DNA from: Limnoperna fortunei
Lineage: Eukaryota; Mollusca; Bivalvia; Mytilida; Modiolidae
Assembly: GCA_944474755.1 (NCBI GenBank)
Contig: OX104119.1
Span: 1,599,075-1,663,074 of the forward strand
Direction: 5' to 3'
DNA length: 64,000 nucleotides
Position 1 is the first letter of the stretch, and each line of letters starts with the position of its first letter. A program made the position numbers and the translations under genes. The notes under the pieces are model-generated. The model was given only the letters and a program-made list of their open reading frames with translations, was not told where the DNA came from and searched no databases. Below are positions 1 through 12,030 of this stretch, one piece after another.

Positions 1-134
1 CTTTGTTTAATTTTACTACAATTTAATACATAATGCTCTTGGATCGTTCGTGGGGCAACGGTCAACATGTGAAAACTATGAAAAAATATTGTTTTAAATT
101 ACACGCTATTTTCTTGGGTCTAACATCCATCAGC

Positions 135-210
135 GAATAAAATGTCATCAAAGATACCAAGGTAAATAAAATTTACTACGCCAGACGCGCGAGTGAATTG
201 CTCGTTCATT
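135..210. repeat. Fragment of a dispersed bivalve-type repeat
   Basis: The stretch 'atcaaagatacca' followed by 'tacgccagacgcgcg' resembles a dispersed repeat I associate with mussel genomic sequence. This is recognition from memory and no coding potential is seen. The rest of 1-1290 shows no gene that I can support. Confidence 0.35.
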
Positions 211-1539
211 ATCCTGTCCTTTCTCTGAACTAAGTTTTTGTTTGTAAGTTATAATATAGCGGAATTTGTTTATTAATTTTTAGATTGTTCCCTTTCCGAG
301 TGGAAAGATTTTTCATTATGTTCTTGTTTATAAGGGGTTTTCTCTTTTCGATCAGAAGGCCTAACTGTTAACTATCTGTTTATCAACTTTTTCTCCCAAC
401 TTTGAAACCGTACAAGATTCCCCAATGAAAATTGTTGCAACATAGTTTGTGATGGATTGCGACACTTTGTATGTCAAAATAATCAAAGTAATATTAGGCG
501 TTCCTGTCATTTAACTTTATGTTTTAGTTCCTATATAATTTTATAAATCTAACACATATTATTGACCATTAAGACTATATTTAAGTAAGACTATGTGTTA
601 GAGATAAATTTCTTTGAATACTAAAACTAGTCACAGAATGATACACAAACGTATTGCGTTTGTGAATTAATGATAAAATGTGTTTCGGTAATAAATATAT
701 TTCTGTTATGCTGCTCGCTGGACTTATATAAATTTTAAATATAATAAAAATACATATCTTAATGTTAAAATCACACTGACTACAGAATAAGTAAATGTCC
801 ATCCTACGTCAGTTTTTACATGCCTATTGTATTTATAAGTGTGTCAAGTGGCTGGTAGTAATGCAGACAGTAAACAACACTTATAAACAAGGAAACACTA
901 GTATTTACTACTTGTAAACAAGGAGGCACTTGCACTCTTACAAATGTTTCATTCACATGGTTCAATCCATATATAGCCACTCATTTATTCATTTAAGTTC
1001 ATATGACGACCATGAAGTAACATGACAAAACAATATTTAAATTATCTTATATGAACGTAACAATGGCAATTTATTACACATAACATGTGATTTCTCAGTT
1101 ACTTGTTTGCGGGTGTCATTTATTGTCCCATTAGATATCCTATTTTTTGCAGAGGTATCCGTAATCGTAAAATTATAAATGAAAGGCACAGAAAAGGACA
1201 CATTTAATGCAAGATTAACTAATATTAAGTCTAACAATATCAAAAATGACTTTTATTGAAGTTTAAGAACATTGAGAGAAATTACACAATATGTCGTTGT
1301 GAAAGTACTATTCCTGATTAGCACGTGACCTGATGGGAATCAGGACATCAGGAGAGAAAACAAATACTATTTTCTACTTAAAAACGGCTAAAAAGAGATT
1401 TGGCATGTTTAAAAAAAATAGCAAAGAAAACCGACCGACAAGAGCCAAAAGTCAAAGGACAGTTACAAATCCGGATATAGACAAACGCAACACAAAAAGC
1501 TAAAAACACAATAAACAGAAAGAGAGTAACCCGAACCCA

Positions 1540-1860
1540 ATAAAAACCATTGGTGCACTCAGGTACTCCGGACGATTAAGCAGTGCCTGCCTCTAATTAG
1601 ACACCCGTCGAGTTATTCATTGTCATTTCTAGGGAAAAGTCAAATCCAGGAATAGAAATCACTACCTGGTTTAACCTGGTTTAACTCACCAGTTCTTTTG
1701 AAATGCCTGTACCAAGTCAGGACAGTTGCCGTAGTTGCTGTATTTTGATTGTTGGTTCTGGAGTTTGTCGGTTTCACGAACTTTAATTTGTAGATTGTTT
1801 TTTGACAGTTTCATCGGTGTTCGGTATTTTGTTATTACCTTCATTTAACATGGTTCGGTC
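1540..1860 (+). repeat. Retroelement 3' tail (copy 1 of a family)
   Basis: The stretch 1660-1860 matches three others in the window (17.74-17.93, 20.43-20.60 and 22.52-22.65 kb). They share 'acctggtttaac', 'aaatgcctgtac', 'ttgttggttctg', 'gacagttt' and 'ggtattttgttatta' in the same order. Those copies lie at the ends of Naiad-like (Penelope-type) coding debris, so this is inferred to be a solitary tail. The sequence just upstream (1550-1620, 'caggtactccgg...aagcag') resembles a mussel repeat known to me. The short ORF here is not a gene. Confidence 0.55.
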
Positions 1861-1989
1861 ATGGCATTCATACATTAGACATATTTGCGCCAGAAGCAAA
1901 TACGAACCTTTGCCTATATTACCTTGTCTGCACTCTTTACCATGTCTTAAGCTGAATTTGTCAACATCAATTAACAAATGTTTCTTATA

Positions 1990-3120
1990 ATTACATAGTT
2001 TTTGGTCGAGAAATAATTATAATTCAAATACAGACATTATTGAGAAATCTTAATTCGTTTAGAATGTACCAGCTATTAATGACAAAGTGAATGAGAGTCA
2101 AGACAAGTTCGAGACGATCAACCAATTAAGACTTGTCGGACTAATCAAAGCATGTTTCAGGCTGGTTTGAGAACGGTCAAGGCTATTTCAGACATTATGT
2201 ACTAGATAAGACAAGGTCAATGTAAAGTAAGACTGAAACTTGTCTTTGTATCTCGCATAACACTGAACACCTTGTTTCCAAATAAACTTTGAAAACGTAA
2301 GCAGATGTAGTAATTAAGGTCGTTGCAAAATGGATTGTGACATATAGTCAGTCTAAATTTACTGCACTGAAATTTAAAAAAAATATTTTAAAAGCTGTAG
2401 CCGGATTTGGTATAATGTCTTGGAATTTTGGTGATGAAAGCTCTACATCATCTGGATTTTTAATATTGTTTGGGTGTGAGCGCCACTGATTAGTCTTGAA
2501 TAGATGAAACGCGAGTCTGGTATATTAAATTCTTTTATTCTTGGTTTCTTTGATGACATTTTATTTGTAACATTTGTAACAAAACATTTCGTATCTCGTA
2601 TAGTAGTTACTTTCCCATTGTTGCTCATAGGTCATTGTCAGATTCTCATTTTTGGCATTGTGTATTGTGCAGGTCTCAACCGTAACCATAATAGTGGCAG
2701 TCACAATTTCCTTTCCATTTAACTCCCACCTTTACCGCATTAATTCAGTGTTTGTTAACGTGTTTTTGTCATTGATATGACTGCCATAGACCTTATTGAA
2801 CGAGTAAATTAAATGCACCATTCATACAACCTATCATTAAGTCAAACGGTTGAAATTCCATTTGGCTGTGTATTACATTTGGTTGTATAGACGTATTTAC
2901 TGTTTGTGGTTGTTTTAATAATTCAAATGTCATTCTTAGCAATGTCAGATTCTAATATATAATGACGACTAATTTTAATTACAGTAAAAGCTGGAAATTC
3001 ATGCCTTACCAGAAAACTGCCAATCATTGTCAGTTAAGGTTAGAGTCGTGCTCTTTATGTTAGCATTAGCATTTTAGTATTTGAGCCTTAAACTATGATG
3101 GGCAGTGAAATAAACATATG
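1990..3120. other. No gene or repeat recognised
   Basis: AT-rich sequence with stop codons in all frames and only ORFs of about 60-72 codons that show no domain or splice context. I see nothing further to report here. Confidence 0.5.
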
Positions 3121-3127
3121 TGAATTG

Positions 3128-3380
3128 GGAGGGGGCACGGTGGTAAAGATAGTTTCTCTACTACTGAGATTGCGGGATTGAGTCTCATAGCCGGCAGTTT
3201 GCATTTGACTCTAATCTTCATTAACAGGGATTGAAAGTTTTCTTACCAAAGGACGAGGTTTTCTCCGGGTACTATGGCTTCTTCCCCAGTAAAAACTGGA
3301 CGAAGTTATATAGCTGGACGTAATGATATAGCTACAAAAGTTGCTAAAAGTGGCGTTAAACAACCTTGAAACAAACAATA
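3128..3380 (+). mobile_element. tRNA-derived SINE, diverged copy
   Basis: The copy has a degraded tRNA-like head ('ggtggtaaagatag' A-box region, 'gattgagtctca' B-box region). It is followed by the body shared with the other SINEs here: 'ttttctccgggtac', 'cttcttcccc', 'taaaaactggacg', 'aaaagtggcgttaaac'. The 3' end is a CAAACAA-rich tail. The same body recurs at 9.4, 40.7, 45.3, 46.7 and 63.1 kb. It is non-coding and depends on LINE machinery for movement (family knowledge). Confidence 0.8.
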
Positions 3381-3399
3381 AAACAACGTGTACATTAAT

Positions 3400-5200
3400 A
3401 GATTTATTAGGAAAGTAGTTATACACTTTAAACACTTTAAAATTTTACTGCCCTAGACAGCAATATGAATCTTATACAACAAAATTACTAATAAACTGAG
3501 ATTGCATTTGTTCACTAGTATTTTGTAAGTCAAAAGTTTTATAAACTATAGTTAGGTGGAGTCCTAACCTTACATGAACTTAAAACAGTCAACATCTCTT
3601 GTTTAATCTTTGATTTTGTGAACAGAAATCGTTGCTTTCGAAAGTATTACAACGGTCACAATCTGTTTTTTTCGAAATGACAATGATTTTCTAAATGTTT
3701 CCTCTAAAGTGGCCACTGATAATTTCCAAATCCCTAAGTTGGTTCTGGGGTGATGTAAAACAATCAATACCTTTGCTTTAAATTACCTCTGTACATATTA
3801 AATTGTAGTAAGCATAATTGATATCTCAAACATTTCAGTTTACTTTTGAAACTAATGATCTTTTTGAAACCATTTAGTTAGGTGGAAAAGGGGGGGGGGT
3901 AAACTAAGGGTTGTTGTGGCTTTCCGTCCAGCATCTTTGGAAGATCAAATAAAAATTATAAAGACCTGTTAAACTTTAATTGTTTCATTTTTGAATTGAA
4001 ACGAAATTTACAATTCATCTGCAGTTACATGTATTCCTTAACGTTTAATTAACTTTCATGTTATGTATATGACTTATGAAATTCATAATTCATTGTACAC
4101 ACGAAAATTAATAAAATATTAGTCATCTTGTCGGAAAAAATACAAGTTTAGATTTTACATCTTAAATTGTCGTTTCGTTACCTAATAATCCAAGTTGACT
4201 GGCCTCATATATGACACTTGTTTAGTTTGAGCTCTTTCAGTAAACACCAGGATTTAACTTACAATTTTAGTTTGGACATGTTTTTTTCAATTTTTACTTT
4301 GAATATTTCACACCTATTGTAACTACCTGTTATTATAATGATATGCATTTTTACTCTTTTTTCTATTGCAGTTTTAATGATTGAACATTTTATTTATTGT
4401 TCAGTATTTTGTTATTATTGTCATTTAGAACATAACTTCGAACCTTATTTTTGTATAAAAACTGTATCTTAATTAACATTTACTCTGCATCCAGTGTCAA
4501 CATTTTCCTTTTATTATTGCAATAATGACTATTATTATGACCGACAGTCATATATTTTAAACTCCCTTGACCGGTGAAAATACAATCAAAAACATACTAC
4601 ACACCAGAATTCTTACTGACAACTGACAGATGCAAATAAAAGGTTTATTGCACATTGGAAATCACTCCTGAGACCTACTCATTCAAAAAGCGATACACAG
4701 AAACCCTTATCTGAGACCTATGATGGCATTGAAAAAATATTAGACATATAAAATCAATCATGAGACAATAAAAACTGTTACATATATACAATTACAATTA
4801 TATGCAATTACCATATAACTTGAAAGATATATTTGAAAACTATGTAACAACTGACAATTAATTGAGGCAACTAAAACAATATTTTACATATAAAGTAAAC
4901 CGTGGGTATAACTCAATAAATAGTGTGACGCCAACTGAAGGTTTGTGTACGCAATTGTGAAAATGAAAGCACAAACATAGTTTGCATAACCCTTTTCGAC
5001 GATAGCTATTTCGTATAAAGTACAATTTTTTAAGTATTTGTGTATTGCAATGACATTAAGAGGTTAAAATATAGAACTGGACAAAGTTTTTTTTTAATGT
5101 TTCAGGATAATAAAAACAATTTTAGCGTATAATATTTAAAAATCAGAAAGTTATCTAAATTGTCTAACAAACATTTAAAAGTAAATTTAATTGGATTATC
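3400..5200. other. AT-rich intergenic stretch, no gene seen
   Basis: No supported exon or named repeat. A G10 homopolymer lies at about 3890-3900. Short ORFs are isolated and lack any recognisable domain. Confidence 0.5.
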
Positions 5201-5224
5201 GTGATCCAAATATCCGAAACTAAA

Positions 5225-5570
5225 AATATTCAGTGGACAAACTTTTCACGTGGTAAAATTATAAAGGGAAAAAAGAGTGTAGTGGACAATCTTGTCATGT
5301 GGTAAAATTATCAAGAGAAAAACCTGTCCACTGTCCTTTAAAAACATTTTCAAAAGAACAAAAGTATCCAGTAGGCACTTTTTCAGTTGAAAAGAAACAG
5401 TTCAAGAGACAAGACATGTCAAAAGACCATAATGTAAAAAAGACAGAAAGTAAAACATTGTCAAATAGACACATTGATATAACGGAAAACTTGTCAAAAG
5501 AACAGGCAAAGTTAAATAAGGTTGTAAATATATATGCCCTTACAAGACGTATCTATGCTCCTAAGCTTGC
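5225..5570 (-). repeat. Degenerate short tandem repeat, inverted relative of the 39 kb array
   Basis: Motifs such as 'gtggacaa', 'tcacgtggtaaaatta' and 'tcatgtggtaaaatta' recur at about 50 bp here. Read on the minus strand they match the 'acaattttgtaacgtgacaagtttgtcc' family at 39.05-39.31 and 42.06-42.25 kb. A 94-codon plus-strand ORF over this stretch is lysine- and serine-rich and mirrors the repeat-derived ORFs at 39 kb, so I treat it as repeat sequence, not a gene. Confidence 0.5.
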
Positions 5571-6189
5571 TCTAAGCAGCTAAATTCTCTGCTTTTCAAG
5601 TTAACAAGATACGTATGTTAGGACTGCAACCAAATGTAGCTATTATAACTGTTATTGATTTGATAAACTTATTGAATTCCTACTAAATCTATTAAACGTA
5701 TCCAGTAAGCAAAAATTTTCAACTTGCATATATCTGTCATGCACAAATGTTAGTGATTACATGAACGAACCGAAACTTTTGATACTTCTTTTTTGGTTTA
5801 GAACCAACAATAATTTTAATTCAAAATAGTTGTATTCAATTTAAAAATAAAATCAAAACGACAATACAAACAGCACAAAGCGCTTACTTGGAACCGCTTT
5901 TCATGCACATGTGTATGATATTGAAATAATAAAGAAACATTACTTTTGATCACTTTTGAGTGAGAGCCATCACCAATTTTAATTTAAACTAGTTTTACTG
6001 AATTTTGTAAAAATAAAATTAGAAAGACACTACAAACTGCCCAAAGTGCTTGCTCGGATTCGACTTTCATTAATATATACATAGAAATAATATATAAACA
6101 ACTTGACAGTAATACTATTATACAATTAATATGAACGCATTTAAAAAAATAATTTAAATTTAAAACCAAAATTAGATTCTACAGAAAAT

Positions 6190-8850
6190 AAATATTCTCG
6201 AAGATATTGTACTGATACAAATTTTGTATTGTAAAAAATTGTGCAATTTAGCAGCATATTTGCTTTGTTCAACAACCAGACAGAATGTAAATTAATTGAT
6301 ATAAGCAACGATGTAAGTAAAAATATAAATATTAAATTTTCCACAAGAATGTACTAAAACGAGAACAAAGTCATTGAATGCATCTATGTTAAACTTAAAG
6401 CTATTTAAAAAAATTAGGCTGTGAGTATTAATATCAAGGCAAATATCATCAAAAGCAATTACATATATGCAATCAAAATATGAATAATTCATTTGTAACA
6501 TGCGTATAGTCAATATTGCTAATGGTAATGTTTTGATAATTAAAGATATATTGACTACCAACAATATTAAATCCTACAACATATATTGCTTTTAAAACAT
6601 ACAAGAAAACACAAATAATTACAGAAACTGATTTTACATTTTGGCCAGTGAGAATCGGGTTTACGCAAGTCCCAATGTAACCAAAAAGGTTTAAAACACA
6701 CATAGCTACACTATTTCTTCAACATAAACAAAAACGATTTGTAAACTTGACAAAAGCTTGATATATTGGCTTGTATTTTCGTATGTTGAGATAAAAATAT
6801 ATACACAATATCAATATTTACAATCTTACTGTTCAACAATGATATATGTAAGCAGTGTCAAAATAAAAAAAAGGAAAGCATCCCGGGAACATTGGTATTT
6901 ACAAAAATTTTACTTCGAATCAAATTGTTTTATTCAATGATAATAATTGGAAAGAACTGTTTTATATTTAGCTACAAAATTGAAAATGATAATCTGTTCC
7001 TATTTATATTTCCTCACAGGTCGTTTAGCAAGTTAAAATCCAAAGACATTATCTACAAAAAAGTGTATGCATATTTTGTGACTATAGTAAATTTAATTAA
7101 GAGTAAGCGTTAATGATACACGTGTCGAAACAACCACATTGTAGTTTTTGATACACCAAAATCATGATGATTGTCGATCTCGTATTGTTACTAAACCACA
7201 CGTAGATCGCATTTAAAACAAATAATTTGACCACATCTGACAAGTAAAATTCAACTATTACATTTATGTCTTTTAAATTTTACTTGAAAAAAGCACAATG
7301 TACAAAATATCAATAAACCAATCTGTAATCTAAATTGCCTAGTTTAATGAAATAAATATGAATATTGCAAAATAAACAACTCACAATTTAATGCTATAAT
7401 GATAAGAATAGGGCCATTTTTTTAAATATCACGATACACGTTGAAAAAAAAAATGTGTTCTTGAATGTATCAATATTAAATTAAAAACAATTCAAAAATT
7501 AAGCTGTGAGTATTTAGATGGCCGACCCATATTTTAGTCACCGTTTGATTTTATTTTAGACAGAGAAATACAGCTTCATGTAATCAAGGTATTGCTAATT
7601 AATGATACAAATTAAATGTATTGTTTTACTTCGAGTCAATGTTAAAAGTTTTGAGCAAAAAACATTAGTTACACAAATAAAATTCCAATGTTTGCCGAAC
7701 ATTACCGACGTCTGCTCCATTGAAAAACAATGGACATCCGGGACATCAAATATGATCACGTGGTCAATTAATAGTCGGAAAGCTTAATAACAAGACAAAT
7801 ATCATTAAATGTAATAACATTAAGGCAAACGAAATATCAAGCCTCAAACTGTAATGTACATGTTATCAATATTCAGACGCCTATTGATTAAAATTAATAT
7901 ATTAAGAGCGTACAAATAATAATATATACAAAACATATATAAAAGCACAAATGATGCAAACGGATGCAATATTTTATTTAGTGGGCATTGGTTTCCAGTC
8001 ACTATGTAGTAAAAAAACGCTTTAACACAAAGTGTGTTAAGCCATTTCTTTAAATGAAACAATAACGTCAAAGATTTTTAAAGATAAAAATATTTCCAAT
8101 AATGCTGAATGACAAATGTCAAATGAAAAAAGAAATAACATCGAAGAAATTTATTCAATATAGCTAGATGTCCTTTCATAAGGTATGAATATCTGTTTTC
8201 TAAAACTGAAATATCGTTACAATTTTCAAATTGAAAATTAGTATTGTTACAAAACTAAACGTCAATCGCATTGAAAAGAAATAATTTACCAAATCTGACC
8301 GGTAGTTGATTCCACGACCCAGGTTTAGCAAGATTTTTTCATGAGAAGAATGCAACTATTACATTTTTGTTTTTGTTTTAATTTGGCTTGGAAGAGTAAA
8401 TTATACAAAGTATCAATAAACCAATCTGTAATGATAATTGCCTGTAATGTTAGAAATATGAATACTGCAGAATCAAAATGTTAAATTACAATTTAAAATG
8501 ATTTAATGATAAGAATATGCTCATTTGTTTAAAAATATCATGATACCGGATGGACAAAAAATTGTTCTTGGATGCATAAATATTAACCTCAAAACAATTT
8601 AAAATTTAGGCTATGAGTATTAATAACAAGATAAACGAAATATGAAGCTTCAAATAGTACTGTACATGTAATCAATATTCAGACACCTATTGATTAAAAA
8701 TAATATATTAAGACCGTACAAATAATAATATCTACAAAACATATACAAAAACACAAATGGTACAAATAAACCACTGTGCCATATGAACGTTGCGGTATTT
8801 CTTGTTGACACCTTGTATAATTTTAAGGGATACAATAAGCCTAAAAATGA
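6190..8850. repeat. Three diverged tandem copies of a ~1.1 kb AT-rich unit
   Basis: Landmarks recur about 1.1 kb apart. 'taggctgtgagtatta' is at ~6413, a related 'taagctgtgagtattt' at ~7499 and 'taggctatgagtatta' at ~8605. 'atcaataaaccaatctgtaat' is at ~7309 and ~8411. A longer piece around 'aatattcagacgcctattgattaaaa' occurs at ~7869 and ~8678. The two similar hydrophobic minus-strand ORFs near 7.84-8.07 and 8.65-8.84 kb come from this duplication and are not supported as genes. A shorter ~185-bp duplication precedes it at 5.78-6.06 kb. Confidence 0.65.
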
Positions 8851-9390
8851 CTTGTATTTAATTTAGGACAAATAATGTCATGCGTTAAAGCAATCATATC
8901 ATTTTAAGAATGAAATTCACATAATACATTCATTAATTTATGTCATATTACTTATTGTATTAACACTGTTCTCCCTTATTTATGCGTCTGCACGTGAACT
9001 CAAATTCCAACAAAATTGGCTTGAACGTTATTTCACCGCAGTTGCTAGTTTATTTCCGATATATAATTATTCCATTTGCAGTTATACCAGTAAAAATGAT
9101 AAACTGCGTTAAACTGTGCAAATTAAAAGAAACTTAATTGCAATGAAATTTGTAATAATCAAGATATTAAAAATTATATTTCATTATTCAAAATAGCATA
9201 CTATTTATATACTACAAACAATACATACATACAACTCTATACGTCCATCAATCTTTCCATACATTTACATACATCAACACATACATAAATAGATGACATT
9301 TGCGTTTTTGATTTTGGCATGCATTAATTTATGTGTATATGAAAAGAATATATAAAAATCAAATAATTAATGCATTAATTAATTTTTCTT

Positions 9391-9596
9391 GTGGCCGAGA
9401 TTGAGGTTTCGAGTCTCACTGCGAGCAGGATGCGCCCGACTCTAATCTTCATTTAAAAGGATTGCAAGGTTTCCTAGCGAAGGTCCGGGTTTTCTACGGG
9501 TCCTCCGGCGTCCTCCTCAATAAAAACAGGACGCGATGATATAGCTGAAAAAGTGCTTAAAGTGGCGTTAAATAACATTCAAGCAAACAAACAAAA
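9391..9596 (+). mobile_element. tRNA-derived SINE with deletion in the tRNA head
   Basis: It begins with 'gtggccgaga' and runs directly into 'ggtttcgagtctcactgcgag', so the middle of the tRNA-like head is missing compared with the 46.7 kb copy. The body ('tttctacgggtcctccggc', 'aataaaaacaggacgc', 'aaagtggcgttaaa') and the CAAACAAACAAA tail are intact. Confidence 0.8.
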
Positions 9597-9836
9597 TGTT
9601 TTCTTGCACGCGACAAATCATAATACATGGGGCTTTTTAGTTTAAATGGGATGCTTTGCAAACGATAATATATGTGTTGACAAATGTCTACAATTGGAAA
9701 ATAAACTCTTAAGGACAACAGTTTCATCGAAAATGTAAACTACATTAACTGTAAAGTCTAGTGAAAACCTACATATATATTTAACCAAAGAAAATACCTT
9801 TGTTGTCACGATGTTGCAATTATTTTCATCAATATT

Positions 9837-10445
9837 TTAATCTTGATACACAGGTTTCTGAATCATCTCAAACGACTCGTGTACTTCCTTCTTTGTAGCA
9901 GCATTCATAGTATTTGATAATTCAGATAAAGAGTAAGCATGTTCGTCACTTTCCACTTCGTCTGGTGGTAAAATAGGTTTCGCACGGTCTGGTTCAAAGT
10001 GAGAATCAGCATTCGCGATATTTGGTAATTGAGATGCAGTGTCATCATACTCGTCAATTTCTACTACGTCAAGATGTGAATCTGGTTGAACACAATCGTG
10101 TTCACTGTCAGCAGAAGCACTCATGGCATTTAGTGATGGAGAAACAGCGTCATCATACTCGTCTTCCTCGCTACGTCGGAAGGTGAGTTCAGTTTTACAC
10201 AATCGTTTTCACTCTCAGCAGGAACGTTATTGGTATTTAGTAATGTAGAAACAGCGTCATCATACTCGTCATCCTCCGCTACGACTGGATTTGGGTTAAG
10301 TTCTAGATAGTCATGTCCACTATCTTCATACGCATATGCATAAACTGCAACTGGATTCGGTTCCACATAATGTGGATCAGTATCATCTACGTAATCATAA
10401 ATTCCAGATGATAGTTCTTCATACACATGTGTGTCGTTGTTTTGT
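9837..10445 (-). pseudogene. Tyrosine-rich acidic cytoplasmic-tail exon with a 1-nt frameshift
   Basis: A candidate terminal exon starts just after a minus-strand acceptor ('ttcttattgttag', phase 2) and ends in TAA at 9837. The first ~30 residues carry tyrosine motifs (YEEL, YDYV, YVEP, and further on YLEL) of the kind that can serve as SH2 docking or endocytic signals. After them come four imperfect ~37-residue acidic repeats built on (E/D)DEYDDAVS. Between the first and second repeats (about 10165-10170) the reading frame shifts: one copy has 'gtagcggagg' where the other has 'gtagcgagg', a single missing G. It could be a receptor tail gene that has died, a polymorphic allele, or an assembly error. 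No known family is assigned. The helix exon at 11.2 kb may belong to it, but the splice phases do not join directly. Confidence 0.5.
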
Positions 10446-10951
10446 CTAACAATAAGAATTTGAATTTAACGTATTGTAAATAAATAACGATACATAAAGA
10501 TTCAATGATGTAGAATTTCCTTAAGATGTCAGTTACAGAAATAATATGAATTCATGTATCAACAAATACTAATATCGAATTACTAACACACTTTTCTCTC
10601 ATTTTGAAATTTTATATATTTCTGTTTATTATATCACATTTTTTTTCACTTCCGCTGTAAGATATAATAACAGCTGCCCAAATTGCATATTTTAAATACT
10701 TGCCGATTAATTAACGGTTCATTGAATTTTAAGCAATAGTGTACACATTTACCAACTAAAATTAAAGCTTTCTACAATATGCGTTTAGATTAAATGATTG
10801 AGTTTACTCTATAATGTCTGGTTATAATCAAGAGTGCTGGTACTGAAAGCAAATAGATATATGGAAGACAGAGTAAGAAAGTTATTAGATTGAATACTTC
10901 AGAATGCCGATAAATATCTTAGTAGCCTAGAACGTGATTCTTCCATATATT

Positions 10952-11066
10952 AATGCATGCTTTCTCCGAATACTGCGGCTTCCTCCCCTCCACAAAATAA
11001 TAGACGCAATGATTTAACTGAAAATTGCCGAAAGCCGCGGTAAAAATAATCAAACAATCAAACCAA
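10952..11066 (+). mobile_element. 3' fragment of the SINE family
   Basis: Only the body and tail remain: 'tttctccgaatactgcggc', 'agacgcaatgattta', 'ctgaaaattgc', then 'aatcaaacaatcaaacc'. The small ORF over it is not a gene. Confidence 0.6.
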
Positions 11067-11170
11067 CGAAACTTATCAGAAATAAGGGAAGATATCGCTA
11101 AATAGTTAATAATAAATGCAATTATTGCAAACAGCAAATATTACACATAGTAGAAAAAGAAATGACTCAC

Positions 11171-11272
11171 CACATAAAATGATACACAAGATACATTAAT
11201 GACTAATATATATAACATACAGAATGCTAACGTTGCAGTTTTGCCGGTTTTATGAATAACGTGGAGATCTGG
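11171..11272 (-). CDS. Candidate transmembrane-helix exon (102 bp)
   Basis: On the minus strand a 102-bp open stretch sits between an acceptor ('caatattgtcacag') and a strong donor (GTGAGT). It begins and ends in phase 0. Its 34 residues have a short polar lead (HKTGKT) followed by about 20 hydrophobic residues (LAFCMLYILVINVSC), a typical single-pass helix; the other two frames contain stops. It lies 5' of the tyrosine-rich tail exon at 9.84-10.45 kb and would fit the same receptor-like gene, but that exon needs phase 2 and no good bridging exon was found. Family unknown. Confidence 0.4.
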
Positions 11273-11512
11273 CTGTGACAATATTGTTAGTTGTTCACTT
11301 TTTTACAACACTACATCGAGAGTTTTAGGTTATACTTTTCTCAATCAGTAATACATGCATATGATTAAGTGTTTACCTGTTAACTTCATATGTCTGTGGT
11401 ATGCACCAAGAACAGGCTGGGAAAATATATATATAATTTAGCGAAAACAGTGTGATACAACTACTTTTACCAGTCGACCGCTAGTCTATTCAAAACCCGT
11501 TAAAAGCGGTCA

Positions 11513-11514
11513 AA

Positions 11515-11609
<95 letters not shown>

Positions 11610-11612
11610 ATA
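11513..11612. repeat. (AAAT)n microsatellite
   Basis: About 24 uninterrupted AAAT tetranucleotide units. It lies a few hundred bases beyond the 3' end of the minus-strand LINE and may have been seeded from an A-rich tail; this is inference. Confidence 0.95.
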
Positions 11613-12030
11613 TTAACGTTTACCCTTAATTGACATTCTTGAAAAGTTTCCTACTTATAATTTCTGTAGTTGCTGTGTGATTACAACGTGACATACCAAT
11701 TTTCAATACAATTCGTATTTAATAAATTATAAAATGGCAAAAGGAAAGGTGTAGGTAAAACGATATTGACTGAAGTAAATAAGATTTTAGTTTAAACATA
11801 TTTTATTTGTGATAAACAACAAAAAGGATAAGACACAAGTAATACATACTTATGAAGTCTTCTCCAATTTACAATTTGTAACAATAATAGTAAGACATGT
11901 GCATGGCATCTAACATAATAAAGTAATACCAAATAAAAAAAATGATACGTACATTACAAAAGTTTTCACTGTAAATGTATGTATGTATTTATGCACATGC
12001 ACGTGTGTGTGTCTTTTATTGAATATCTTA

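Noticed and set aside
5299..5583. 94-codon lysine-rich ORF
   Set aside because: Sequence belongs to the 'ggacaa' repeat family, seen inverted at 39 and 42 kb.
10830..10880. Possible 35-bp bridging exon between the helix exon and the tyrosine-rich tail
   Set aside because: Right length for the phases and good acceptor, but it contains an in-frame stop in the required frame.
11380..11425. 40-bp putative exon upstream of the helix exon (acceptor 'ttttcccag', donor GTAAAC)
   Set aside because: Splice phase does not match the phase-0 helix exon, so the link cannot be supported.
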